Notes: generated by a model from the letters alone, not told the origin. A stretch of DNA of 35,569 nucleotides from Streptomyces himastatinicus ATCC 53653 (GCF_000158915.1 NZ_GG657754.1:6513724-6549292), one strand, 5' to 3'. Shown: positions 23,837 through 32,222, counted from the stretch's first letter. Program-made: numbers and translations.

Positions 23837-23869
23837 CAGGTGCCCCGGGGACATACGCCGGGGCACCTG
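23837..23869 (+). terminator. Attenuator-like hairpin between lanA2 and lanM2
   Basis: Perfect 12-bp stem CAGGTGCCCCGG / CCGGGGCACCTG with a 9-nt loop, 12 nt after the lanA2 stop and before lanM2. It parallels the hairpin after lanA1. Confidence 0.82.
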
Positions 23870-23904
23870 TCCGGTCTCATATCCCCTGCGCCGTTCACGA
23901 GCGC

Positions 23905-26739
23905 TTGACGAAGGCAAATAAGGTGGAACTGAGCGACGAATTCCTCGAAGCGCTGGTGAAGCGGACGACCGACGAACTCCCAGGGCATTTCGGCGGCTTC
24001 TACGCGCCGTTCCTCGATGAATGCGCGCGCCACATCGCCGAATGGCGGATGCCCGGGGACGGTGAATGGGCGGACATCGTGGATCTGCCCGGCGTCGCCG
24101 AGTCGCTGCTGCGCTCGACCCTGACCCGCTGTGCCGACATCGGGGCACGGACGCTCATCACGGTCCTTCGCGGCGGCGCCCTCCGTACGGAGAACGCGCC
24201 GAGCGGATACGAGGAGTTCCACGCCTGGGCCGCGAGCACACGCGGGCGGGACGCGATTCTCGGCCACTTCCCCGAACTGGACCGGCTGCTGCGGCTGGTC
24301 GCCGTCCGCGCCGCGCGGTCCGCCGGAGAGGTGCTGCACGCGGCGTGCCGGGAACGGGAGCCGCTGGCCGCCATGTTCGGGACCGGTGGCCGGATCACCT
24401 CGCTCACCCCGGGCCTCGGGGACGCGCACCGGGGAGGGCGGACGGTCACCCTGCTGCGCTGGGAGAACGGCGCGCGTGCCGTGTACAAGCCACAGCAGGA
24501 CGACTGCGGCCGCCTGCTGCGCCTGCTGCGTCCGCTGCTCGACGAGGACGGCTCCTTCTTCGGCCCGCTGTATCCGAGGACCCTCGCGCACGAGAGCCAT
24601 CTGTGGCAGGAGTACATCGAGCACACGTCGCTTCCGGGTCCCGAGGGGGCGGCGATCTACTTCCGGCGCTTCGGGCGGGTCGCCGCGCTGCTGAGCATGA
24701 TGGGGGCCTCCGATCTGCACCACGAGAACGTCATGGCCCTGGCCGAAGGGCCGGTGCTGATCGACACCGAGACCCTGGTGTCACTGCCCGGCAGCCCGGA
24801 CGTCACGCTCGACGGGCAGCCGCCGCTGGCCCGGGAGCTGGAGCGATCGGTTCTCAACACCATGCTCTTCCCCACCCGCTTCATGGGGGCCACCCTCGAC
24901 GTGGATCTCTCCGGCGTCGGCTGTGTGCGGCCCGGCGCGTCCCGGAAGATCTGGTCGTTCGGAGTGGTGGACGCGGGGACGGACGACATCCGGTTCGACC
25001 GGGTGCCCACCGTCGTCGAACACGGCTCCAACCTGGCCACCGTGGACGGTACGCCGGTGGACCCGCGCCGCTGGAGCGACGAGATCACGGCCGGTTTCGC
25101 CGAGGCACGCGAGATGCTGCGGGCCCGCCGCGCGCGGGTCGAGGACGTGATACGGGGCTGTGAGCGGTGGGGTGTGCGGCACGTCGTGCGGCCGACCTTC
25201 GTCTACGCCAGGTTCATCGAAGCGTCGACCCATCCGGCGTACCTGGGCAGCGGGCAGGCCAGGGCGGAGCTGTTCGGCAAGCTGCCGAAGACCCAACGGG
25301 GCGTCGGCGCCGCATCGGCCGACGCGATCCACGCGGGTGAGGTGGCGGCCCTGCTCGACCACGACGTGCCCTTCTACCGGGCCGGCTCCGACTCCCCACT
25401 GTTGCGCGGCGACTGCGCCGAGGAGGTCGGCCACATCGCCGGGCGTACGCCACGGGAGTGCGCGCTGAGCGCCGTCGAGGCGTTCTTCAGCAGGCCGCCG
25501 GGGCGCGACCTGACCTACATCCGCTACGCGCTGGCCAGTTCCGTGGACGACGTCTGGGACGCCCGGGACACCATCGAGCACCCGGACCGGTACCCGGACC
25601 TGACGGACACGGACGGCTGGCGGGCGGAGCTGGACGATCTGGTGGTGGGCCGGGAGACGGCGCAGCCGTCGTGGCTGGCGCCCCGGCTGGAGGGCGCCGG
25701 TCTCCGCCTCGGCGGTGTGAACGCCGTCCTCTACGACGGGGGCGGTCTGCTGCTCCAGCTCGCACGGACGGGCACGGCACGGCAGGAAACGAACGTGGTG
25801 GCGGCGTGCGTGGCGGCGACGGCGCGGGAGCCGGCGGTGGATGTGACGGTTCCGCTGTCGGTGTCCCCGTTCACCGGCCCCCTGTCGGAACGGGTCACGC
25901 ACTGGGAGATCCGGCGGCGTCTCGCCGGGGACCGCCCCACCGACGACGAGCCCTTCGCGGCCGTACCGGTCGGCACGCCCACCCACGCCCTCGACGTCGA
26001 CAGCCTCACGGCGGCCGACTTCGACTACCTCAACGGTTACGGCGGCTACCTGGTCTACCTCGCCGAGTACCTGGAGCACGGCGCCCCCGAGCTGACCGGC
26101 GTGGCCCCCGAGAAGCTGCTGCGACGGCTGGTCGAGTTGGACGGCAGCCCGGAGGAGCACACCGGTGAACTGGGGCTCGCACACGGGAGGTTCGGCCGTA
26201 TCGCGGCGATGAGCGCGCTGGTGGGCAAGGGCATGGACGGCGACAGCGGGGCCCGGGACCATCTGGAGCGGTTCGCGACCGGCTATCTGCGCCACCGGTG
26301 GCGGGACGAGAGCCTGAGGGACCGGGGGTCCGCGGGCGGCTGGTGCAAGGGGTACGCGGGCGTGGCGTACGCCCTGGTCAAGGTGCTGGGCGCCATCGGC
26401 CGCGGTCCGGAGGAGGTCCGGGAAGCGGTGGCCCCGGAAGTCGAGTGGACGCTGACCGCGGATCTGGGCACCGACATCAGCCTCTGCCACGGGGTGGCGG
26501 GCCGGATCGCCATGCTGTGCTGGATCGGGGACCGGCTCGACTGGCCCGAACTACGGGTCGCCGCCGCCCGACTCCGCGCGAGGTTCCTCGACCGGTACGG
26601 GGAGGGCGGCTGGTCGTGCGGGATCGGCTCCGAACCGCGACTGCCGTCCTACTTCCTCGGCCTGTCCGGCTGGCACCACGCACAGGCGATGCCGGAGGAC
26701 CCCGGGGTCGCGCTGCCGCTGTGTCTGGGAGGCCGCTGA
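23905..26739 (+). CDS. Class II lanthionine synthetase LanM2
   Basis: The enzyme has 944 residues from TTG 23905; a GTG at 23923 with GAAGG eight nt upstream is a better-supported start and gives 938 residues. Numbering here uses 23905. Dehydratase motifs: Y194KP, D270-L-H-H-E-N275, D287-TET. Cyclase zinc ligands: Cys814 (GGWCKGYAG), Cys861 and His862 (SLCHGVAG). It is shorter than LanM1 and differs from it throughout, for example WCKG versus WCHG. Its position behind lanA2 suggests that it modifies the beta peptide, as in haloduracin and lichenicidin, which also use one LanM for each peptide. The stop shares one base with the lanT start (TGATG), so the two are translationally coupled. Confidence 0.95.
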   Translation: MTKANKVELSDEFLEALVKRTTDELPGHFGGFYAPFLDECARHIAEWRMPGDGEWADIVDLPGVAESLLRSTLTRCADIGARTLITVLRGGALRTENAPSGYEEFHAWAASTRGRDAILGHFPELDRLLRLVAVRAARSAGEVLHAACREREPLAAMFGTGGRITSLTPGLGDAHRGGRTVTLLRWENGARAVYKPQQDDCGRLLRLLRPLLDEDGSFFGPLYPRTLAHESHLWQEYIEHTSLPGPEGAAIYFRRFGRVAALLSMMGASDLHHENVMALAEGPVLIDTETLVSLPGSPDVTLDGQPPLARELERSVLNTMLFPTRFMGATLDVDLSGVGCVRPGASRKIWSFGVVDAGTDDIRFDRVPTVVEHGSNLATVDGTPVDPRRWSDEITAGFAEAREMLRARRARVEDVIRGCERWGVRHVVRPTFVYARFIEASTHPAYLGSGQARAELFGKLPKTQRGVGAASADAIHAGEVAALLDHDVPFYRAGSDSPLLRGDCAEEVGHIAGRTPRECALSAVEAFFSRPPGRDLTYIRYALASSVDDVWDARDTIEHPDRYPDLTDTDGWRAELDDLVVGRETAQPSWLAPRLEGAGLRLGGVNAVLYDGGGLLLQLARTGTARQETNVVAACVAATAREPAVDVTVPLSVSPFTGPLSERVTHWEIRRRLAGDRPTDDEPFAAVPVGTPTHALDVDSLTAADFDYLNGYGGYLVYLAEYLEHGAPELTGVAPEKLLRRLVELDGSPEEHTGELGLAHGRFGRIAAMSALVGKGMDGDSGARDHLERFATGYLRHRWRDESLRDRGSAGGWCKGYAGVAYALVKVLGAIGRGPEEVREAVAPEVEWTLTADLGTDISLCHGVAGRIAMLCWIGDRLDWPELRVAAARLRARFLDRYGEGGWSCGIGSEPRLPSYFLGLSGWHHAQAMPEDPGVALPLCLGGR

Positions 26740-28889
26740 TGGGGGTCCGCCGGGTCAAGGAGGTCCAGCAATTCGGGCAGGCGGAGTGCGGGCTGTGCTG
26801 CATCGCGATGGTGCTCTCCGCGTACGGTTCGCGGAACTCGGTCACCCGGCTGCGGCATGAGCACGAGGTGGGCCGCGACGGGCTCACCATGAGGGAGATC
26901 GCCGGCATCCTCCGGCGGAACGACTTCCAGGTCAAGGTGTTCCGGGCCGGGGTGAAGCGGCTCGGCCAGTTGACGTTCCCGCTCATCGCCTACTGGGACG
27001 ACAGCCATGTGGTGGTCCTCGAAGAGGTGACGGACCGCCATATCACCGTGGTCGACCCGTCATCCGGGCGTCAGAAGTACCCGATCGAAGAGTTCGAGGA
27101 GCACTACTCGGGAATGGTGCTGGAGCCGGTCCCGTCGCCGGACTACCGGCCCGTCCGCCATACCGAGCCGAGCGTGTGGCGGGATTTCCTCAGGGCGCTG
27201 CGCGGATCCGCCAAGCCGCTGATCCAGGCCGGTGTGATGTCGCTGCTGCTCTACGGCTTCACGGTGCTGCTCCCGATCGCCACCCAGCACGGTGTCAACA
27301 AGTACGTGGAGTACTACGACAGGCTCTCGCCCGGGCTGCTGATAGCGCTGTTCGCCGTGCCGATGGCCGCCTTCTTCGTCATCTCGCTCATACGGAGCCT
27401 GTGCCTGGCCGTGGTGATCCGCGGCCTCGGCGAGATCATGATGGGCCGGACGTTCAGAAGGCTGCTGGAGCTGCCGTACAAGTACTTCGCCAATCGGACG
27501 CAGGGCGAACTCATCTACCGGCTCTCCAGCATCGCGGCCGTCCGCGACATGATCTCCAGCCAGGTGTCGGTGGTGCTGCTGGACGTCGGCAGCATCCTCT
27601 TCACTTTCGGATACCTCTTTCACCGTTCCCTGACGCTGGGAGCCGCGGCAGGCGCCGTCTTCCTGGCCATGGTGGGGATCGCCGCCGTCTCCTACCGGCC
27701 GATCCGGCAGGTCACGGGCCGTGAGATCAGCGAGACCGCCGCCTCCACCTCCCTGCAGATGGAGGCGCTGTCATCGATCGAGACCCTGAAGGTCTCGGGG
27801 ATGACGGGCAGCTTCTTCGAGACCTGGAAGAAGGTCTACGCCGGGGCGATGGCGCATACGCAGCGGCGGATCGTCCTCCAGGGCGTCACCACCGGCGGCT
27901 ACTCGATGTTCCAGGTGTTCGGGCCGCTCCTGGTGATGGCGGTCGGGCTGTGGCTGGTGATGGAGGGGCGTCTCGACCTGGGGTCGGCGGTGGCCGCGCA
28001 GACGATGGCCGCCACGGTCCTGGGCATGGTGATGTCGCTCTCCAGCGCCTTCACCCAACTCATCACCGCGAACGCCCAGGTGTCCCGGGTCGGCGACATC
28101 CTCCACCACCCCATGCCGCCCGCGGCGTTCGGGGACCGCGAGGCGGACCTGCGGGGCGGGATCTCGCTGCGCGAGGTGTCCTTCACCTATCCGGGGGCCG
28201 CGTCCCCGGCGCTGGAGGACATCACGTTCGACGTGCGGCCCGGACAGCGGGTGGCGATCGTGGGGGCCAGCGGGTCCGGGAAGAGCACCCTGGGCAAGCT
28301 GCTCATGGGGCTCTACCCGGTCGGGTCGGGCACCATCACCTACGATGGTCTGCGGATCGGGGAGATCAGCGCGGACTCGTTCTACGGCGGCGCCGCCTAC
28401 GTGCCGCAGGACATCGTGCTCAGCAACCGCGGCATCGCTCAGAACATCGCATTCGGTATCGACGGCTGCCCGATGTCCGATGTAGTGGCGGCTGCCCGCC
28501 AGGCCCAGGTCCACGACGACATCGCGGCGATGCCACTGGGCTACCACACCCAGGTCAAGGAAATGGGCGGCAGCCTGTCCGGCGGCCAGCGCCAGCGCAT
28601 CGCCCTGGCCCGGGCGCTGGCGAGGAAGCCGCGGATCCTGGTGCTCGACGAGGCGACCAGCGCGCTGGACACCGTGACCGAATCGAAGATCGCGAACGCG
28701 CTCGAGGATCTGCGCTGCACCCGGGTCGTCATCGCCCACCGGCTGTCGACGATCGTGAACGCCGACCTCGTCGTCGTCTTGGAGCGTGGCAGGGTCGTGC
28801 AGACGGGGCGGCACGAGGAGCTGACGGATGCCCCTGGCCCCTACCGTGAGCTGATCCAGTCTCAGGTGACCCTTGAGGCAACCGGATAG
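26739..28889 (+). CDS. LanT: C39 peptidase-containing ABC exporter
   Basis: The 716-residue protein starts at ATG 26739. Residues 1-140 form a C39 bacteriocin-processing peptidase with Cys17 (QAECGLCC), His90 (DDSHVVV) and Asp106 (VVDPSSG), which cuts leaders after GG or GA-like sites. Five to six membrane helices follow (about 165-440), then the ABC ATPase: Walker A GASGSGKST (from 509), signature LSGGQRQR, Walker B ILVLDEATS and H-loop AHRLST. It would remove both leaders and export the two lantibiotic peptides; it is the only exporter in the cluster. Its end is 22 nt from the convergent LuxR gene, with no clear terminator between them. Confidence 0.95.
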   Translation: MGVRRVKEVQQFGQAECGLCCIAMVLSAYGSRNSVTRLRHEHEVGRDGLTMREIAGILRRNDFQVKVFRAGVKRLGQLTFPLIAYWDDSHVVVLEEVTDRHITVVDPSSGRQKYPIEEFEEHYSGMVLEPVPSPDYRPVRHTEPSVWRDFLRALRGSAKPLIQAGVMSLLLYGFTVLLPIATQHGVNKYVEYYDRLSPGLLIALFAVPMAAFFVISLIRSLCLAVVIRGLGEIMMGRTFRRLLELPYKYFANRTQGELIYRLSSIAAVRDMISSQVSVVLLDVGSILFTFGYLFHRSLTLGAAAGAVFLAMVGIAAVSYRPIRQVTGREISETAASTSLQMEALSSIETLKVSGMTGSFFETWKKVYAGAMAHTQRRIVLQGVTTGGYSMFQVFGPLLVMAVGLWLVMEGRLDLGSAVAAQTMAATVLGMVMSLSSAFTQLITANAQVSRVGDILHHPMPPAAFGDREADLRGGISLREVSFTYPGAASPALEDITFDVRPGQRVAIVGASGSGKSTLGKLLMGLYPVGSGTITYDGLRIGEISADSFYGGAAYVPQDIVLSNRGIAQNIAFGIDGCPMSDVVAAARQAQVHDDIAAMPLGYHTQVKEMGGSLSGGQRQRIALARALARKPRILVLDEATSALDTVTESKIANALEDLRCTRVVIAHRLSTIVNADLVVVLERGRVVQTGRHEELTDAPGPYRELIQSQVTLEATG

Positions 28890-28911
28890 TTCAGACAGGG
28901 GCCGCGGCTCG

Positions 28912-29532
28912 TCAGGCGGTTCTGGGTACCAGCGCCCGCGCATGCGCCGTGAGCTGGCTGCGGTCCCGGCACCCCGTCTTGTGGAGGATGTTGGACACGT
29001 GGAACTTCACGGTGCTCTCCGCGACGTGCAAAGTGGCCGCGATCTCGCCGTTGTTGAGCCCGGAGGTCACCAGCGCCACCACTTCCCGTTCCCGCGCGGT
29101 GAGCCGTGCGGGGTATGGGGTCGCGGCCACCGCGCGATGTGCGGGAGAGTCGGCGGGGGATGGGGGCCGCAGGAGCGAGCGCACCAGGGTGGGAGAGATC
29201 CAGCCATGTCCCGAGGCGATCTCGTGGACGGCGTTGAGGAAGGAGCCGTCGAGGTCGTCGCGGTCCACGATGGCGCGCACGTCGACCGTTCCGGGGACGA
29301 GGTCCAGCGCGACCGTCTCCGACGTCACGGCCAGGGTGGGGACCCGGTCCCGGATGTCCCGCAGTCGGTCGATGTCGATGACCAGGACATCGCATTCGGG
29401 AACGGCCCCGCCGTCCTCCTGGAGGACGGGACGCCAGCCCGCCTCGCCGAACAGCCGCCGCAGCCTCCGCTGGAAGGGTGTGCGCCGCGTGGCGACCCCT
29501 ATGACGATGCTGAGTTCGCTATGAAACGTCAC
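28912..29532 (-). CDS. LuxR/NarL-type response regulator, degenerate receiver
   Basis: I place the start at GTG 29532, preceded by GGGGGAG, giving 206 residues (MTFHSELSIVIGVATRRTPF). The N-terminal 120 residues resemble a receiver fold (ECDVLVIDIDRLRDIRD, VPTLAVTSETVA, VRAIVDRDDLDGSFLNAVHE) but lack the normal acidic pair and a clear phospho-acceptor context. The C terminus is a LuxR HTH: LTAREREVVALVTSGLNNGE, IAATLHVAESTVKFHVSNIL, HKTGCRDRSQLTAHA. No histidine kinase is nearby. It converges on lanT and is the only regulator inside the cluster, so it probably controls lantibiotic expression through a non-phosphorylation signal. Confidence 0.88.
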   Translation of the reverse strand: MTFHSELSIVIGVATRRTPFQRRLRRLFGEAGWRPVLQEDGGAVPECDVLVIDIDRLRDIRDRVPTLAVTSETVALDLVPGTVDVRAIVDRDDLDGSFLNAVHEIASGHGWISPTLVRSLLRPPSPADSPAHRAVAATPYPARLTAREREVVALVTSGLNNGEIAATLHVAESTVKFHVSNILHKTGCRDRSQLTAHARALVPRTA

Positions 29533-29732
29533 GCCTTGCTCCCCCGCTGCGGTCCGCACCGGCTGCGTGCGCCGTCCGGCCCGGACCGCAGGCGTATGGC
29601 TTGAAACATGTCCGGCGCAACACTCTGTCACGGGATTCCGCCCCGGGGAGCGCGCGACCCATTCGAAGGTCGAGGGCATCGATAAGTGTTCCTCTATCGC
29701 CGCGCGCTCCCGGCACGGAGCCGAAACGCACA

Positions 29733-29765
29733 CTGGGGCCTCCCGGACGAACCAGGAGACCCCAG
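29733..29765 (-). terminator. Hairpin terminator downstream of tRNA-Lys
   Basis: CTGGGG-C-CTCC pairs with GGAG-A-CCCCAG (10 pairs, one mismatch, 11-nt loop). It lies 22 nt beyond the 3' end of the minus-strand tRNA gene. Confidence 0.6.
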
Positions 29766-29787
29766 GTCAGTGGCGTAAAAGCCAAAG

Positions 29788-29861
29788 TGCGCCGCCAGGG
29801 ACTCGAACCCCGGACCCGCTGATTAAGAGTCAGCTGCTCTAACCAACTGAGCTAGCGGCGC
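29788..29861 (-). tRNA. tRNA-Lys (anticodon CTT)
   Basis: On the minus strand the gene reads GCGCCGC at the 5' end, paired with GCGGCGC and discriminator A at the 3' end. The D-loop is GCTCAGTTGGTTAGAGC, the anticodon arm is GCTGA-CTCTTAA-TCAGC with anticodon CTT, and the T arm contains GGTTCGAGTCC. CCA is not encoded. The length is 74 nt. No duplicated tRNA end that would mark an integrated element was found in the window. Confidence 0.97.
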
Positions 29862-29896
29862 CTGCTGACGAAGGAATCTTACCGGACCTCGTGGGG

Positions 29897-29908
29897 TGGT
29901 CCGGACCA
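29897..29908. promoter_or_regulatory. DasR/dre-like palindrome, distal site upstream of the LPMO gene
   Basis: TGGTCCGGACCA is a perfect 12-bp palindrome of the type found upstream of Streptomyces chitin and GlcNAc genes (TGGTCTAGACCA core). It lies 121 bp before the LPMO start. Confidence 0.6.
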
Positions 29909-29970
29909 GGCTCCATCCTGCCCTTGTCATTGGTATGGACATGACCAAACGAGCCTGGCTACGCTCGACT

Positions 29971-29981
29971 TGGTCTAGACC
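29971..29981. promoter_or_regulatory. DasR-responsive element (dre), proximal site upstream of the LPMO gene
   Basis: TGGTCTAGACC matches the core of the dre consensus for the GntR regulator DasR, which represses chitin-utilisation genes until glucosamine-6-phosphate accumulates. It lies 47 bp upstream of the LPMO start, close to where the promoter should be. Confidence 0.75.
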
Positions 29982-30028
29982 GCATCGCACGGCTCGCAGA
30001 AGCACCCCCACGTCTTCAGGAGCGAAGC

Positions 30029-30622
30029 ATGCGCAAGAAGATCCGCGCCGCCGTGGTCGGCATCGGGCTCGCGGCGGTCACCGTTCTCGCGACGGGTGGC
30101 GAGGCCACCAGTCACGGCTACACCGACTCACCGCTCAGCAGGCAGAAGCTGTGCGCCAACGGGACCGTCGCCAACTGTGGCGAGATCCAGTACGAGCCGC
30201 AGAGCGTGGAAGGGCCCAAGGGGTTCCCGTCGGGCGGACCCGCGGACGGGACGATCTGTGCGGGCGGCAACAGCCGGTTCGCCCAGCTCGACGATCCGCG
30301 CGGCGGGTCGTGGCCCGCGACCAAGCTGACCGCCGGGCGCAGTTACACCTTCAACTGGCGGTTCACGGCCTCGCACGCGACCACGGACTTCAAGTACTAC
30401 ATCACCAAGAACGGCTGGAATCCGAGCAGCAAGGTGACTCGCTCGAGCCTCCAGTCCCAGCCCTTCCTGACCGTGCCGTACAACAACCAGCGGCCGCCGT
30501 CCACGCTCTCCCACTCGGGGACGATCCCGAGCGGGATGACCGGGCGGCATGTGATCCTCGCCGTCTGGACCATCGCGGACACCGGGAACGCGTTCTACGC
30601 GTGCTCGGATGTCCAGTTCTGA
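30029..30622 (+). CDS. AA10 lytic polysaccharide monooxygenase (chitin-binding type)
   Basis: The 197-residue protein starts at ATG 30029 behind AGGAGCG. A signal peptide (KIRAAVVGIGLAAVTVLATG) is cut before His29 (ATS-HGYTDSP), which becomes the N-terminal copper ligand. His116 (FTASHATTD) completes the histidine brace, and Phe189 (GNAFYACSD) is the usual axial residue. It is a single-domain AA10 enzyme without a carbohydrate-binding module, of the small CHB-like type that oxidatively cleaves crystalline chitin. The two upstream DasR-like sites fit chitin control. Streptomyces AA10 proteins have also been linked to CslA/GlxA glucan processing, but here the genes are 26 kb apart. A strong hairpin ends the unit. 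Confidence 0.95.
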   Translation: MRKKIRAAVVGIGLAAVTVLATGGEATSHGYTDSPLSRQKLCANGTVANCGEIQYEPQSVEGPKGFPSGGPADGTICAGGNSRFAQLDDPRGGSWPATKLTAGRSYTFNWRFTASHATTDFKYYITKNGWNPSSKVTRSSLQSQPFLTVPYNNQRPPSTLSHSGTIPSGMTGRHVILAVWTIADTGNAFYACSDVQF

Positions 30623-30645
30623 CCGTGCCGCGTCCGGCGTGAAAA

Positions 30646-30673
30646 GGCCGTCCGGCCATGAGGCCGGGCGGCC
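30646..30673 (+). terminator. Hairpin terminator after the LPMO gene
   Basis: GGCCGTCCGGCC pairs with GGCCGGGCGGCC over 12 pairs (one G-U) with the tetraloop ATGA, 23 nt after the stop codon. Confidence 0.88.
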
Positions 30674-30759
30674 ACCCGTCGGCTTACCGGGCATCTTGTG
30701 TGAAGGCCCTCGGTCTTCGGGTCGGAGGTGAAACGAACCTCGGGGCTTCTCTGGCCTGT

Positions 30760-30985
30760 AGGCCAGAGCGGACGTTGTCGCTGCTCGATGTATTGGCGGG
30801 TGATCGCCCGCGGCGTGCCTCCGCAGGCGGCAAAGTGAGGTGTCCGTGCATGACGGCGCGGGGTAGTGGGCTAGGAGGTGCACGTGGTCGCGTTCGCCGT
30901 TGAACTCCCTCAGGTCCGCCTCGAAGCCCTGGCACACGTTCCGCATGACCTTTTCGCAGCGTGTCAGTATCTCATCGGTGAACAC
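30760..30985 (-). pseudogene. Remnant of IS200-type Y1 transposase tnpA
   Basis: From 30985 on the minus strand one frame reads VFTDEILTRCEKVMRNVCQG, FEADLREFNGERDHVHLLAH, which includes the HUH-type HVH motif. After HYP the frame is lost: the next recognisable part, HFAACGGTPRAITRQYIEQR (with the catalytic Tyr), is in another frame, and about 50 residues between the two are missing. The normal N-terminal 25 residues are absent too. The gene cannot encode a working transposase, so the element depends on help in trans. Confidence 0.82.
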
Positions 30986-30995
30986 GGTCCTGTTC

Positions 30996-32222
30996 GTGCA
31001 GCTCCGTTACAACTACCGGGTGTACCCGGACGCCTCGCAGCGCCGCGCACTGGCGCGGGCGTTCGGGTGTGCGCGGGTGGTGTGGAACGACTGCCTGCGT
31101 GACCGAGAGGAAGCACATGCGGCGGGGCTGCCGTTTGTGACGTCCGCCGAGCTGTCCCGGCGTCGCATCACCCAGGCCAAGCGCACCACAGAGCGTGCCT
31201 GGCTGTCCGAGGTGTCGGCGGTCGTACTCCAGCAGTCCCTGCGCGACCTGGACGCCGCCTACAAGAACTTCTTCGACTCCCTCAAGGGCACACGCAAGGG
31301 GTGCAAGGTCGCCCCGCCCCGCTACAAGTCGAAGAAGGACACCCGGCAGTCCATCCGCCTGAACACAAACGCCTTCGCAATCCGCACCAACGGCACGGTA
31401 TATGTGGCCAAGATCGGCAGCATCAAGGTCACTTGGTCCAGGCCACTGCCTGTCGCACCCACATCCCTGACCGTCACCAAGGACTGTTCCGGCCGGTACT
31501 TCATAAGCTTCGTCGTGGACACCGAACCGGATATCCTCCCCGAGCTGGACGCCGAAGTCGGAATCGACCTGGGCCTATCCACCTTCGCCGTCCTCTCCGA
31601 CGGCACCCGCATCCACTCCCCGAAGTTCCTGCGCCGCGCCGAGAAGAAACTCAAACGCCTCCAGCGCGAGCTCAGCCGGAAGGCCCGGGGATCGAAGAAC
31701 CGGACCAAGGCCCGTATCCGCCTCGCGCGGCAGCATGCCCGGGTGGCCGACCGGCGCCGGGACTGGCACCACAAGGCCTCCACGCAGATCATCCGCGACA
31801 ACCAAGCGGTGTATGTGGAAGACCTCGCGGTGTCCGCCCTCGCACGGACCCGGCTGGCCAAGTCCGTGCACGACGCCGGATGGTCGGCGTTCGTGAACAT
31901 GCTGGAGTACAAGGCGGCTCGGTGCGGCCGGTACTTCGGGAAGGTCGGACGCTTCGAGCCGACCTCGCAGATCTGTTCCGTGTGTGGCGTCAAGGACGGC
32001 CCCAAGCCCCTGCACGTCCGGGAATGGACGTGCAGGGAATGCGGGACCGTCCACGACCGTGATGACAACGCTTCCCGGAACACCCTGGCCGCCGGACGGG
32101 CGGACAGGTTAAACGCCTCGCGGAGCGCAGGTAAGACCAGGACGAAAGTCCCGGCGCAGCGCGTTGAAGCAGGAAGCCACCCAGACGGTCACACGACCGT
32201 GGTAGGAATCCCCGGATCTTAG
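30996..32222 (+). CDS. tnpB: TnpB RNA-guided nuclease (IS200/IS605 family)
   Basis: I place the start at GTG 30996 (MQLRYNYRVYPDASQRRALA), giving 408 residues. The RuvC triad is intact: Asp191 (GIDLGLSTFAV), Glu275 (VYVEDLAV) and Asp356 (HDRDDNASRN). The zinc ribbon has Cys327/Cys330 (CSVC) and Cys346/Cys349 (CREC). TnpB proteins are ancestors of Cas12 and cut DNA next to a TAM, guided by an omega RNA made from the right end of the element. Start choice is limited by overlap with the tnpA remnant, whose reading frame begins 10 nt upstream on the other strand. The stop TAG lies in the terminal hairpin. Confidence 0.9.
   Translation: MQLRYNYRVYPDASQRRALARAFGCARVVWNDCLRDREEAHAAGLPFVTSAELSRRRITQAKRTTERAWLSEVSAVVLQQSLRDLDAAYKNFFDSLKGTRKGCKVAPPRYKSKKDTRQSIRLNTNAFAIRTNGTVYVAKIGSIKVTWSRPLPVAPTSLTVTKDCSGRYFISFVVDTEPDILPELDAEVGIDLGLSTFAVLSDGTRIHSPKFLRRAEKKLKRLQRELSRKARGSKNRTKARIRLARQHARVADRRRDWHHKASTQIIRDNQAVYVEDLAVSALARTRLAKSVHDAGWSAFVNMLEYKAARCGRYFGKVGRFEPTSQICSVCGVKDGPKPLHVREWTCRECGTVHDRDDNASRNTLAAGRADRLNASRSAGKTRTKVPAQRVEAGSHPDGHTTVVGIPGS

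Noticed and set aside
29788..29861. tRNA-Lys as an attachment site of an integrated element carrying the lantibiotic cluster
   Set aside because: No integrase gene and no direct repeat of the tRNA 3' end was found on either side within the window.
29851..29865. CTAGCGGCGCCTGCT shared between the tRNA-Lys 5' end and the IS right flank at 6622-6636
   Set aside because: 15-bp match lies in coding DNA of the XRE gene and in the tRNA; no wider similarity and no recombination signature, so probably chance plus the CTAG target.
30128..30985. Single long minus-strand frame joining the tnpA fragment and the LPMO antisense strand
   Set aside because: Only the first 45 codons resemble TnpA; the rest is antisense to the LPMO gene and its terminator.
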